A stretch of 64,000 nucleotides of DNA from Hyphomonadaceae bacterium UBA1933 (GTDB lineage Bacteria > Pseudomonadota > Alphaproteobacteria > Caulobacterales > Aquidulcibacteraceae), in the NCBI GenBank assembly GCA_002337085.1, contig DDFH01000006.1, positions 959,098 to 1,023,097 of the forward strand, read 5' to 3'. A program made the position numbers and the translations under genes. The notes under the pieces were generated by a model. The model worked only from the letters and a program-made list of their open reading frames with translations. It searched no databases and had not been told where the DNA came from. Shown here piece by piece: positions 51,521-60,271 of the stretch. Each line of letters begins with the position of its first letter. The first letter of the stretch is position 1.

Positions 51521-53170
51521 ATGGATAATCAAGAAATCGAACGCGAGTCTATGGAATATGACGTCGTCATAGTCGGGGCTGGTGTTGCGGGTCTTTCAAC
51601 GGCAATTAAATTAAAACAATTAAACCAAGAATTAAATATTGCCGTCCTTGAAAAAGGTGCCGAAGTTGGCGCACATATTTTGTCTGGTGCGGTTATTGAT
51701 CCAACTGGCCTTGATGAACTTTTACCCGATTGGCGTGAGGCATCAGATTGCCCATTGGAAACCCAAGTTCAAAAAGATGAATTTTATCTTTTAAATGAAA
51801 CTGGCTCTATTGGTTTGCCGCATTTCCTTATGCCACCACTCATGAATAATCATGGCAACTATATTGGCTCTCTGGGTAATGTTGCCCGTTTCCTTGGTAC
51901 ACATGCCGAGGAATTGGGGGTTGAAATTTACCCTGGCTTTGCCGCCGCTGCATTGGTTTATAATGATGACGGCTCTGTAAAAGGGGTGCAGGTTGGTGAC
52001 ATGGGTGTTGGCCGCGATGGTCAGCCAAAGGGCGATTTTACCCCTGGCATCGAATTGCATGCAAAATATACCATTCTTGCCGAAGGTGCGCGTGGCTCTT
52101 TATCAAAACAGGCAATTGCAAAATATGGCCTTGATAAAAATTCTGATTACCAAAAATACGGTATTGGTATCAAAGAACTATGGCAAATTGACCCTGCAAA
52201 ACATAAAAAAGGCACTGTGCAACACTCATTCGGTTGGCCATTAAAAGATGAAGATGGCAATGGCGGCGCATTCCTTTATCATTGGGGTGATAATTTTGTT
52301 TCCGTTGGTTTTGTGGTGCATTTAAACTATAAAAACCCATATTTATCGCCATTTGAAGAATTCCAAAAATTAAAACATCATCCGCTTTTTGAAGACACTT
52401 TCAAAGGCGGGAAGCGTATTGCCTATGGCGCACGTGCCTTGACCGAAGGTGGTTTCCAATCAGTTCCTGATTTGGCATTTCCGGGTGGTGCTTTGGTCGG
52501 CTGTGCCGCAGGTTTCATGAATGTGCCACGTATCAAAGGTTCTCATAACGCAATTAAATCAGGCATTTTGGCGGCAATCGCAATTGATGAAGCCTTCAAA
52601 ACTGGTGACGCCCCTGCGACTTTGCCAAACCTAAATCAGCTTTATCAAAATTCTGAAATCAAAAAAGATTTGCACCGCGTGCGCAACGTAAAACCATTAT
52701 GGTCAAAATTTGGAACTATGGTTGGGGTTGCATTAGGTGGGCTTGATATGTGGTTTAACACATTGCTTGGTATGTCGCCATTTGGCACCATGAGCCACGG
52801 TAAACCAGATTCCGCTTGTTTAAAACCCGCTGCAGAATGCACAAAAATTGAATATAAAAAGCCAGATGGCGTTATTTCATTTGATCGTTTGTCTTCGGTA
52901 TTTTTATCAAATACCAACCATGAAGAAGATCAGCCAGTTCACCTAGTTCTCAAAGATGCCGAATTGCAAAAAGCATCAGAATTAGACGTATTTGCCGGCC
53001 CATCAACCCGCTATTGCCCAGCCGGTGTTTACGAATGGCTAGACGACAAATACGTAATAAACGCCCAAAACTGCGTCCATTGCAAAACCTGCGATATCAA
53101 AGATCCAAATCAAAACATTACATGGACCGTCCCCCAAGGTGGCGAAGGCCCAATTTATTCAAATATGTAG
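51521..53170 (+). CDS. Electron-transfer flavoprotein:ubiquinone oxidoreductase
   Basis: This inner-membrane-associated enzyme passes electrons from ETF (fed by acyl-CoA dehydrogenases) to ubiquinone. It has 549 residues from ATG 51521 (GGGG upstream). FAD site VVIVGAGVAGLSTAIKL, GCAAGFMNVPRIKGSHNA, and a C-terminal 4Fe-4S cluster with Cys in RYCPAGVYEW and NAQNCVHCKTCDIKDP. It is divergent from the UDG gene. The last codons and stop lie inside one end of the repeat array 53157-53448. Confidence 0.97.
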   Translation: MDNQEIERESMEYDVVIVGAGVAGLSTAIKLKQLNQELNIAVLEKGAEVGAHILSGAVIDPTGLDELLPDWREASDCPLETQVQKDEFYLLNETGSIGLPHFLMPPLMNNHGNYIGSLGNVARFLGTHAEELGVEIYPGFAAAALVYNDDGSVKGVQVGDMGVGRDGQPKGDFTPGIELHAKYTILAEGARGSLSKQAIAKYGLDKNSDYQKYGIGIKELWQIDPAKHKKGTVQHSFGWPLKDEDGNGGAFLYHWGDNFVSVGFVVHLNYKNPYLSPFEEFQKLKHHPLFEDTFKGGKRIAYGARALTEGGFQSVPDLAFPGGALVGCAAGFMNVPRIKGSHNAIKSGILAAIAIDEAFKTGDAPATLPNLNQLYQNSEIKKDLHRVRNVKPLWSKFGTMVGVALGGLDMWFNTLLGMSPFGTMSHGKPDSACLKPAAECTKIEYKKPDGVISFDRLSSVFLSNTNHEEDQPVHLVLKDAELQKASELDVFAGPSTRYCPAGVYEWLDDKYVINAQNCVHCKTCDIKDPNQNITWTVPQGGEGPIYSNM

Positions 53171-53448
53171 GTTTGGGCGTCGAACTACGGGCAAGCCTGC
53201 TCGCAGGTACTAATGTACCTGCTGCGCGGTCTTACCCGTATTTCTTAGTCCAAGCCTACATCTTTTGAATAAATGATGCGGTGGTCGTTAGTTTATTGGC
53301 GAGCCTGCTCGCAGGTATTTGCATACCTGCTGCGCGGGTTTCACCAATATCTCTTAGCCAAAAAGCCCATCTTCTTCGCAAATGCGCGGATATTACCCGT
53401 ATCTCTTAGCCCAAACCTACATCTTTTGAATAAATGATGTGGTGGTGA
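53157..53448. repeat. Compound repeat array overlapping the 3' end of the ETF-QO gene
   Basis: Two copies of GCCTGCTCGCAGGTA...TACCTGCTGCGCGG (from 53195 and from 53302) each form a hairpin, e.g. GCAGGTAC/GTACCTGC at 53203-53222. A block CCTACATCTTTTGAATAAAT occurs at 53255-53274 and 53417-53436, with a decayed version near 53365. ATGTAGGTTTGGGC at 53165-53178 is the inverted match of GCCCAAACCTACAT at 53410-53423, so the array is bounded by inverted ends and includes the gene's stop codon. The 366-base spacer holds nothing else. Confidence 0.75.
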
Positions 53449-53536
53449 TACTGGTTAAAAACATTTCATTAAAACTATAAATAAATAATATGATATTGCG
53501 CTTGCTTATGAATTTGCGGCGTTATAGATTGGCGAA

Positions 53537-55282
53537 ATGAAATCACGTTTAAAAAATATTGTTTTTGGATTTTCGTCACTTTGCCTATTTGTTGGCATTG
53601 CCCCTGCTTTTGCTTCTGAACCGGTGGTTTTGCACCGCGATAATGCCGTTGAATTGGGCAATCTTTATGCGGACAGCCTTACGGGAATTTATGCCCAAAA
53701 TGTTGGCGATGCCAAGCTTGCCGCCGCCGCATACGTAAGTGCGTGGGAACACAATAAATCGGACAGCGAATTATTCGAACGTGCGGTTCGTGCTTATATG
53801 GTATTTGGTGATATTGATAACGCAAGCAAAATTGTAATACCTGCCGATAAGGCACTTTTGAACGACGATGCAAAACTTATTTTAGCATATAATGCCATGC
53901 TTTCAGGCAAGGCGGGTGACGTAAATAAATTATTGCCGTTTGATAAGGATTCAACCGTTTTCACACCAACCCGTGCGCTTTTTGCCCGCAATCTCAAGGC
54001 ATGGGCTTTGGCCAAAGAAGGCAAAAAGGATGAGGCGTTGAAAATTGCCACTGTCCCTTCTGGCATCAAAAGCATCGACAAGGCGGCAAATTATTCGCGT
54101 GGGCTTTTATATCAATATTTTGGCGATAATGAGGATGCGCTTGCGGCATATGAAACCGCATATCAATCTGGTGTAGTAAATCAAATTGGTATTGAGTCTT
54201 ATGTCAAATTATTGGCGTCAACCGGGCAAAAGGATAAAGCGCTTGCGGTTTTAAACGAATTAAAAACCGCCAATAATTTCGATTCTTATTATGCTAATGT
54301 TTATAAAATGATTGATGCCGACAAATTGCCTGCATTAAAGAAAAAAAATAAAAAACAAATCAATAAATATGTTGGTTCTTCATTGGGGGTGATTTCAATT
54401 GCTTTGTCTGGTGATTTCCGCAATGGTTCACCGTTATCAGAGCTTGCGATTGCCCGCAAATTTGACCCGGATCTTTATTCATTAAGTGTTACATCGGCAC
54501 GCATTCTTGCGGCGCTTAATATCAATGATGATGCGGTAAAATTATTAGAAGCCGTCCCCACCGATTCACTTAATAGTGATCAGGCAAATTCCTTATTGGC
54601 AAGCATTGTTTTTGATAAAGACAAGGCAAAGGGCGTTGAAATTTCTGAACGCGCACTAAAAGCCAACCCTAGTATTTCCAACCGTGTTGCAACCGCAATA
54701 TATTATATTGATACCAAACAATATGATAAATCAATCGAGCTTTATAATAGCGTGATTGCCGATGCCACATCCGACAATAATGGTTTTGAAATGTGGCAAT
54801 TATATTTTGGTCGCGCCAATGCTTATTTGGGCATTGAAGATTGGGACAATGCCATAAAAGATTTGCGCAAAGCCAATGAATTAAACCCCGGCAATCCAAG
54901 CCTTATGAACAGCCTTGGCTATACACTTGCTGATCGCAATATTGATTTACCAGCGGCGCAGAAATTACTTGAAAATGCGGTCGCGCTTGACCCACATTCT
55001 GGCGAAATTTTGGATAGCCTTGGTTGGGTATTATTCCGAATGGGCAAATATGATGAGGCACTTGATAGGCTTGAGGTTGCATTCTCATTATCGCCTGGTG
55101 TTGGTGAAATTGCCGAACATTTGGGTGACGCCTATTTTCGCACCAACCGCAAGATTGAGGCGAAGTTAGAATGGGAAAAAGCATCACGCCTTTATGATAA
55201 AGATAGCGACAAGGCGCGCGCATTGTCCAAGATTGAAAAAGGTCTTGAAACTTTACCCAAAAGCAAAATGGCTCAACAGTAA
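53537..55282 (+). CDS. Secreted TPR protein
   Basis: The 581-residue protein has a Sec signal (about 1-27, ending PAFASEP) and multiple tetratricopeptide repeats. The clearest are at about 60-95, 175-215, 385-450 and 450-560 (LYFGRANAYLGIEDWDNAIKDL, ALDPHSGEILDSLGWVLFRMGKYDEALD, IAEHLGDAYFRTNRKIEAKLEW). Such a TPR gene often precedes ispE in alphaproteobacteria. It is probably periplasmic or outer-membrane associated; partner unknown. Confidence 0.86.
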   Translation: MKSRLKNIVFGFSSLCLFVGIAPAFASEPVVLHRDNAVELGNLYADSLTGIYAQNVGDAKLAAAAYVSAWEHNKSDSELFERAVRAYMVFGDIDNASKIVIPADKALLNDDAKLILAYNAMLSGKAGDVNKLLPFDKDSTVFTPTRALFARNLKAWALAKEGKKDEALKIATVPSGIKSIDKAANYSRGLLYQYFGDNEDALAAYETAYQSGVVNQIGIESYVKLLASTGQKDKALAVLNELKTANNFDSYYANVYKMIDADKLPALKKKNKKQINKYVGSSLGVISIALSGDFRNGSPLSELAIARKFDPDLYSLSVTSARILAALNINDDAVKLLEAVPTDSLNSDQANSLLASIVFDKDKAKGVEISERALKANPSISNRVATAIYYIDTKQYDKSIELYNSVIADATSDNNGFEMWQLYFGRANAYLGIEDWDNAIKDLRKANELNPGNPSLMNSLGYTLADRNIDLPAAQKLLENAVALDPHSGEILDSLGWVLFRMGKYDEALDRLEVAFSLSPGVGEIAEHLGDAYFRTNRKIEAKLEWEKASRLYDKDSDKARALSKIEKGLETLPKSKMAQQ

Positions 55283-55338
55283 ATTGCCAAGGGCCGCAAA
55301 GCTAATGTTTAAAAAACCAATTTAATGGGTTGCTGTTA

Positions 55339-56235
55339 ATGTCTTTGCAACGCTATTTCTCGCCTGCAAAAATAAATCTTACCCTTAATGTAAGTGCGCC
55401 AATTGTGGTGGGTGAAAAATATGCGGGCTATCATCGGCTTGATTCACTTGTGGCATTCACAAATGATATTGGCGATTATTTGCAATTTTCCCCATCTGAC
55501 AAATGCGAATTACTTATAACAGGGCGCTTTGCAGATAGCCTTGATAATGGTGAAAATAATATAATTATCAGGGCATTAAGATTGCTTGAAACGCATATTG
55601 GGCAATCAATAAATGTTAAAATAGAGCTTGAAAAGAATTTGCCAATTGCCTCTGGAATTGGTGGTGGTTCTGGCAATGCGGCGGCGGTACTTATCGGTAT
55701 TAACCAGGTTTGTGAATTGGGGCTTGGGGTCGAAGTCTTGGAAGCAATCGCACTTAAGCTTGGCGCGGATGTTCCGGTTTGCCTCAAAGGTTTGCCGATA
55801 ATTATGCGCAATATTGGTGATGAATTTGCCAAAGCCCCCCATTTTCCCAATCTTCCAATTGTGCTTGCCAATCCGTTGGTGGAATGTTCAACGCCATCAA
55901 TCTACAAGAAATTTGATGAATTTGCGGATTTTGATTTTTGCGAATTTGATTTTAAAAATACCAATAGTTTGGATGAATTTTGCAATCATATCGCCCATGC
56001 CAAAAATGACCTTGAGAATGCTAATTTCGCCCTTTACCCACAGGTGGCTCAATTGGCAGCAGATATGAAAACCCTTAATGGGGTTAAATTGGTGCGTATG
56101 TCTGGCTCTGGCGGGAGTGTCTTTGCAATTTTCGCAAATGCAGACTATGCAAAAGAGGGTGCAAAAACTTTGCACGAAATTTATAATAAACAAATTTGGG
56201 CAATCGCAGGGACGTTGGCTGGAAATTATGAGTGA
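55339..56235 (+). CDS. ispE: 4-diphosphocytidyl-2-C-methyl-D-erythritol kinase
   Basis: IspE phosphorylates CDP-methylerythritol in the MEP isoprenoid pathway. At about 298 residues it has the GHMP kinase signatures FSPAKINLTLNV, the ATP loop LPIASGIGGGSGNAAAVL and the C-terminal RMSGSGGSVFAIF. ATG 55339 gives the usual MSLQRYFSPAKINL start. It overlaps the following transferase gene by eight bases. Isoprenoid supply fits the nearby polyprenyl transferase and polyprenyl diphosphate synthase genes. Confidence 0.95.
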   Translation: MSLQRYFSPAKINLTLNVSAPIVVGEKYAGYHRLDSLVAFTNDIGDYLQFSPSDKCELLITGRFADSLDNGENNIIIRALRLLETHIGQSINVKIELEKNLPIASGIGGGSGNAAAVLIGINQVCELGLGVEVLEAIALKLGADVPVCLKGLPIIMRNIGDEFAKAPHFPNLPIVLANPLVECSTPSIYKKFDEFADFDFCEFDFKNTNSLDEFCNHIAHAKNDLENANFALYPQVAQLAADMKTLNGVKLVRMSGSGGSVFAIFANADYAKEGAKTLHEIYNKQIWAIAGTLAGNYE

Positions 56236-57259
56236 AGAATTAAATCTATTCCAAATTAACGGAATGCTGGCCTTTATTGCGTCATTGGTTTGTACGCGCC
56301 TTTTGATAAGTGCGCACCTTAATGATGCGCCGAATGATGCCCGTAAACTACATGAAAACCACAATGCTACGGCCGGTGGTTTGGCAATTATTCTTGGGTT
56401 TTGTGCGGGTTTAATATCACTTAATCACCAAATGGGATTGGTTGAAAACAAACAGATTTTGTTTGTGGTTGGTCTTTCACTGTCTTTGGGATTAATTGGT
56501 TTGGTTGATGATATTTTCACACTTAAATCCCATTTTCGAATGGCACTTTTGGTTTTGGTGATTGGCCTGTTTTTGCGCCCTGATTTTGTTGTTAAAACCT
56601 TACCGATATATATTGGAATACGGCTTGAAATTGGGTTGATATTTGGGATTTTGGGATCATTTATCTGGCTTATGCTGATGATAAATGCCGTGAATTTTAT
56701 GGACGGCGCTAATGGCGTTGCCTTTGGTGCAATTTCCATATCCTTTATTGGCCTTGGTGCGATGTGCTTTTTTCACGGCGAAATTGGTGGCGCTGCCATG
56801 TGCTTTTTGGCAACCGCCGCGATTTGGGGCTTTTTGACCTATAATGTCGGCAAGGGCAATATTTTCGCGGGTGATGTTGGCTCGTGGTTTGTGGGCGGTC
56901 TTTATGGTGCGATGGGTTTATTGGCGGCAAAGGCGGGGGTTAATGTCTTTGCAATTGCACTTTGTGCCTTGCCAATTCTTGCCGATGTGATTTTAACAAT
57001 TTTTCACCGTATTAAATTGGGTGAAAACATTCTTTCCGCGCATAATCGCCATATTTATCAACGTATTATCAAAACCGGAAAGTCACATTTTTACACCGCG
57101 CTTTTATTATGGCTGCAAACACAAGTCTGTGTTGCGGCGGCAATTGTAGGCGATAAATTCGCACAGAATTATCAGGCAATAATCTTTGCCGCGATGGTTG
57201 TGATTTATATTATTATATTCGCGATTTTAAGACCGCGATTAGAAGCCAAAATTATCTAA
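56228..57259 (+). CDS. WecA/MraY-like polyprenyl-phosphate sugar-1-phosphate transferase
   Basis: The 343-residue multi-spanning membrane enzyme has about ten hydrophobic segments. Motifs are GLVDDIFTLKSHFRM (catalytic DD), NAVNFMDGANGVAFG (the NxxNFxDGxNG box), GDVGSWFVGG, and FHRIKLGENILSAHNRHIYQR. It would load a UDP-activated N-acetylhexosamine phosphate onto undecaprenyl phosphate for surface glycan synthesis. The start at ATG 56228 overlaps the ispE end. Its 3' end overlaps the convergent polyprenyl synthase gene by eight bases. Confidence 0.9.
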   Translation: MSEELNLFQINGMLAFIASLVCTRLLISAHLNDAPNDARKLHENHNATAGGLAIILGFCAGLISLNHQMGLVENKQILFVVGLSLSLGLIGLVDDIFTLKSHFRMALLVLVIGLFLRPDFVVKTLPIYIGIRLEIGLIFGILGSFIWLMLMINAVNFMDGANGVAFGAISISFIGLGAMCFFHGEIGGAAMCFLATAAIWGFLTYNVGKGNIFAGDVGSWFVGGLYGAMGLLAAKAGVNVFAIALCALPILADVILTIFHRIKLGENILSAHNRHIYQRIIKTGKSHFYTALLLWLQTQVCVAAAIVGDKFAQNYQAIIFAAMVVIYIIIFAILRPRLEAKII

Positions 57260-58262
57260 TACGGCTTACAACCATATCAGCAAGGCTAATAAGCGCTTCT
57301 TTAATATCAGAATCTGCAAGATTATCTAATGCCGCCTTGGCAAGATTTGCACGTGATTGCGCCTCATTCAAAGTTGCCTCAATCGCGCCAGTTTGCTTGA
57401 TATAGGTGAGGGCAGTGTACAAATCCTCATCAGAATGTTTGCGGGCAAGCACTTTTTTCCAAAATTCATTTTGCTTGTCATCGGCTTTTTCAAGCGCCGC
57501 GATTAATGGGAATGTCGCTTTGCCTTCGCGGAAATCGTCACCAACACGTTTGCCAAGCTCTTGTGTGATACCACCGTAATCAAGCGCATCATCGGCAAGC
57601 TGGAATGCCATGCCAATCTCCTGACCATAGGTGCGGAATGCGTCGATAGTATCTTCATCTGCACTGGCGCAAATTGCACCGCATTCAGTTGCGGCGGCAA
57701 AAAGGGCGGCGGTTTTTGAGGAGATAACTTCAAAATAGGTTTCGCGTTTTGCGGTTCCAGCAGATGTTGATGCAAGCTGTAAAACTTCGCCTTCTGCAAT
57801 TACCGAAGAAGTACGCGCCAAAATCTCAAGAATGCGTAATGAGTTTGTGGCAACCATCATGCGGAAGGCGCGTGCGAAAAGGAAGTCGCCAACCAAAACG
57901 CTTGCCTTGTCACCCCAAATAAGGTTTGCCGCCTTTTGCCCACGGCGAAGATTTGAACCATCAACCACATCATCATGCAAAAGGGTCGCGGAATGAATAA
58001 ATTCAACCGCCGCCGCAAGCTTAATTGCGGGCTTGCCAACCGTGCCACACATTTTGGCGGCAGCCAAGGTTAAAAGCGGGCGAAGTCTTTTGCCACCTGC
58101 GTCCACAAGGTGATGGGCAACGTCGGGGATAAGGCCGACATTCGACATCATTTGCGATGAAATTTCTACTTCAGTTTGCGCCAACTCCCCCTCAAGAAGT
58201 TGCGATAATATTTCCATCGCATTAGGGGTTTTCACAGCAGGCACAATTGCAGGTGCGTTCAA
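57252..58262 (-). CDS. ispB: Polyprenyl diphosphate synthase (octaprenyl type)
   Basis: The long-chain trans-isoprenyl diphosphate synthase makes the ubiquinone side chain. The 336-residue all-helical protein has the first Asp-rich motif LLHDDVVDGSNLRRG (DDxxD) and the second FQLADDALDYGG. GGKRLRPLLTLAAA gives the isopentenyl diphosphate-binding region. A TTG 58262 start lies eight bases after GGAG. Divergent from trmN6. Chain length cannot be read with certainty; octaprenyl or decaprenyl is likely. Confidence 0.92.
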   Translation of the reverse strand: MNAPAIVPAVKTPNAMEILSQLLEGELAQTEVEISSQMMSNVGLIPDVAHHLVDAGGKRLRPLLTLAAAKMCGTVGKPAIKLAAAVEFIHSATLLHDDVVDGSNLRRGQKAANLIWGDKASVLVGDFLFARAFRMMVATNSLRILEILARTSSVIAEGEVLQLASTSAGTAKRETYFEVISSKTAALFAAATECGAICASADEDTIDAFRTYGQEIGMAFQLADDALDYGGITQELGKRVGDDFREGKATFPLIAALEKADDKQNEFWKKVLARKHSDEDLYTALTYIKQTGAIEATLNEAQSRANLAKAALDNLADSDIKEALISLADMVVSRIR

Positions 58263-58435
58263 AACAATTCTCCGAAATTATAGTGCAATTTTGCTTATGA
58301 CATTTATAATTAAAATTTCAAACCGCGATTACAGCTTAAACACAAAAATTCCAATAGGACAAAATGGTAAAATGCAATAAGGTCACACTTGTGGAGTGTA
58401 AATAATTCTAATATCAAAGGCCATTAGGCAAATTT

Positions 58436-59203
58436 ATGACAGAAAATATCGAAATTACCAATGACTATTTTTTAGAACGGTCGCTAAGAATCACTCAACC
58501 CGCAAAGGGATATCGGGCCGGTATTGACGCGGTTTTATTGGGTGCGGCGGCGGCGGCAAAAGATGTCATTCAAAATATGGCCGAACTTGGTGCGGGGGTT
58601 GGTGTCGCTTCTTTAAGTGCATTATGGCGATTAAAATCAAATGCAATCAATGCATTGGCAATTGAGAAGGACGAAAAATATTTTGGGCTTTTACGGGATA
58701 ATATAACTCAAAACGGTTTTGAAAATATTGTTGCCCAAAATATTGATGGTCTTAAACCCAATAAAGAAATTGAAAACAAATTTGATTTGGTAATTTCAAA
58801 TCCACCATTTTTTGACGATAACTCAACAATTCGTGATCCCCACATGGCGCGACAATCGGCATATATAATTGGGCAGCCTTTGGAAAAATGGATTATTGCA
58901 ATGTTGCGGCTTTGTCACGCAAAAGGTGACATTTTAGTCATACATCGCGCCGATAGAATGACAGATATTTTAAATGCATTAAAGAATCGGGCAGGGGATG
59001 TGCGCATATTGCCAATTCACCCCAAAACCACACAAAATGCCAATCGCATCATTGTGCGTGCCAAAAAGGCATCCAAAGCGCCAACGCAAATACTGCCATC
59101 ACTTTATCTTAGAAATATTGAAAATGATGGGGTTTATTTGCCGGAAATCGATGGAATGTGTCGTGGCGAAGATATTGGAATATTTAAGGGGCTTTTTAAA
59201 TGA
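58436..59203 (+). CDS. tRNA1(Val) adenine-N6-methyltransferase (TrmN6/YfiC type)
   Basis: The 255-residue SAM-dependent methyltransferase has LRITQPAKGYRAGIDAVLLGA near the N-terminus (a hallmark of the family), the SAM loop VAELGAGVGVASL-like region (MAELGAGVGVASL) and the N6-adenine catalytic motif SNPPFF at about 118-123. It modifies A37 of tRNA1(Val) in E. coli. Overlaps the next gene by four bases (ATGA). Confidence 0.88.
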   Translation: MTENIEITNDYFLERSLRITQPAKGYRAGIDAVLLGAAAAAKDVIQNMAELGAGVGVASLSALWRLKSNAINALAIEKDEKYFGLLRDNITQNGFENIVAQNIDGLKPNKEIENKFDLVISNPPFFDDNSTIRDPHMARQSAYIIGQPLEKWIIAMLRLCHAKGDILVIHRADRMTDILNALKNRAGDVRILPIHPKTTQNANRIIVRAKKASKAPTQILPSLYLRNIENDGVYLPEIDGMCRGEDIGIFKGLFK

Positions 59204-60051
59204 TAATCGACCAAAGCGTTATACAAAATTTCCCCTGGGTTAAAGCCAATGCCCACAAGCATTCACGCGGGCGCTTGGCGGTTTTTTCGGGTGGGGAGCT
59301 GCATACGGGGGCGGCGCGTCTTGTTGCCAATTGTGGGGCGCGCATTGGTGCGGGATGGGTGGTTATGTTTGCCGCAATCGATGCCGCCCGCATAATTGCC
59401 GCCCATGAAACCGCGATTATGGTCGAAGAATATGATTATTCACCAACTTTGCCATTAAAAATTGCCGATTTCCGTGCGGTGGTAATTGGCCCTGCCTTAG
59501 GGTTTGGCAAAGGGAAATATGCGGCGATAAAATCACTTTTGGCGCATGAAAATAAATTAGTGCTTGATGCCGATGCCCTAAGCATGATTGCCAATGATAC
59601 CTCTAATCATGGTTTGCGTGAAATTATCAAAGAGCGGCAATTTGAAACCATATTGACCCCACATGAGGGGGAGTTTTCGCGCCTTTTTGCCCAAAGTGCC
59701 GATGATTTGGATGAAAAAATCGAAATAACCCAATATGCGGCCGAAAAAATCAATGCCACAATCGTTCATAAGGGCGCGAAGACAGTAATTGCCGCCCCGA
59801 ATGGTGACGTGGCGGTTTTGGAAAGTTCAACCCCGTGGCTTGCCACGGCGGGAACGGGGGATTGCCTTGCGGGGATGATTGGTGGGCTAGTTGCCCAAGG
59901 TCTTGACGGGTTCACAGCGGCAAAAATAGCGGTCTTCCTCCACGCCGAATGCGGCAAGGCATTTGGGGCGGGGCTTTTGGCGCAGGATATACCAAATCTT
60001 ATCCCTGAAATCCTTGATGAATTTGCGCCTGAAGAATTACGGGCAAAATAG
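59200..60051 (+). CDS. nnrD: ADP-dependent NAD(P)H-hydrate dehydratase
   Basis: It repairs hydrated NAD(P)H, releasing ADP. The 283-residue protein corresponds to the NnrD (YjeF C-terminal, ribokinase-like) domain alone, with HSRGRLAVFSGG, GARIGAGWV, LDADALSMI, ILTPHEGEFSRLF, VHKGAKTVIAAP and ATAGTGDCLAGMIGGLVAQG. The usual N-terminal NnrE epimerase domain is absent, so the epimerase must be separate or missing. Translationally coupled to trmN6. Confidence 0.93.
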   Translation: MIIDQSVIQNFPWVKANAHKHSRGRLAVFSGGELHTGAARLVANCGARIGAGWVVMFAAIDAARIIAAHETAIMVEEYDYSPTLPLKIADFRAVVIGPALGFGKGKYAAIKSLLAHENKLVLDADALSMIANDTSNHGLREIIKERQFETILTPHEGEFSRLFAQSADDLDEKIEITQYAAEKINATIVHKGAKTVIAAPNGDVAVLESSTPWLATAGTGDCLAGMIGGLVAQGLDGFTAAKIAVFLHAECGKAFGAGLLAQDIPNLIPEILDEFAPEELRAK

Positions 60052-60092
60052 TTGAAAACCAATGCGTATCAAACTAAAGAAGTCATGCTTAA

Positions 60093-60221
60093 CTCCTTCA
60101 CTTGAGGGAAGGTGGCAGGGCGAAGCCCTGACGGAAGGGTGAATGTTTCAGCATTATTGTAGGTTGATAAACCACCCTTCAGTCATGCTTTGCATGACAG
60201 CTTCCCTCAAGGGAAGCAGTT
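60093..60221. repeat. Inverted pair of CTTCCC-type REP elements
   Basis: A forward unit (about 60093-60141: CTTCACTTGAGGGAAGG, arm CAGGGCGAAGCCCTG, GACGGAAGGGTG) faces a reverse unit (about 60172-60220: CACCCTTCAGTCATG, TGCATGACAGCTTCCC, AAGGGAAG). The variable inner arms differ in sequence but both keep pairing (CAGGGC/GCCCTG and TCATGC/GCATGA). Same family as 20763-20976. It fills the 220-base gap before serS. Confidence 0.65.
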
Positions 60222-60271
60222 AGACAATAGATGAACCATACAAATATATTATTGATAAATCGGAGTAAAAA

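Noticed and set aside
53014..53268. Possible 84-residue gene at the ETF-QO end
   Set aside because: It is an alternative frame of the ETF-QO 3' end continuing into the repeat array.
53171..53460. CRISPR array
   Set aside because: The repeats are few, unequal in spacing, palindromic and bounded by inverted ends, and no cas genes are near.
56078..56227. Fifty-residue N-terminal extension of the WecA-like protein
   Set aside because: It is antiparallel in sense to nothing but overlaps ispE in another frame; ATG 56228 with the 8-base overlap gives the normal family start.
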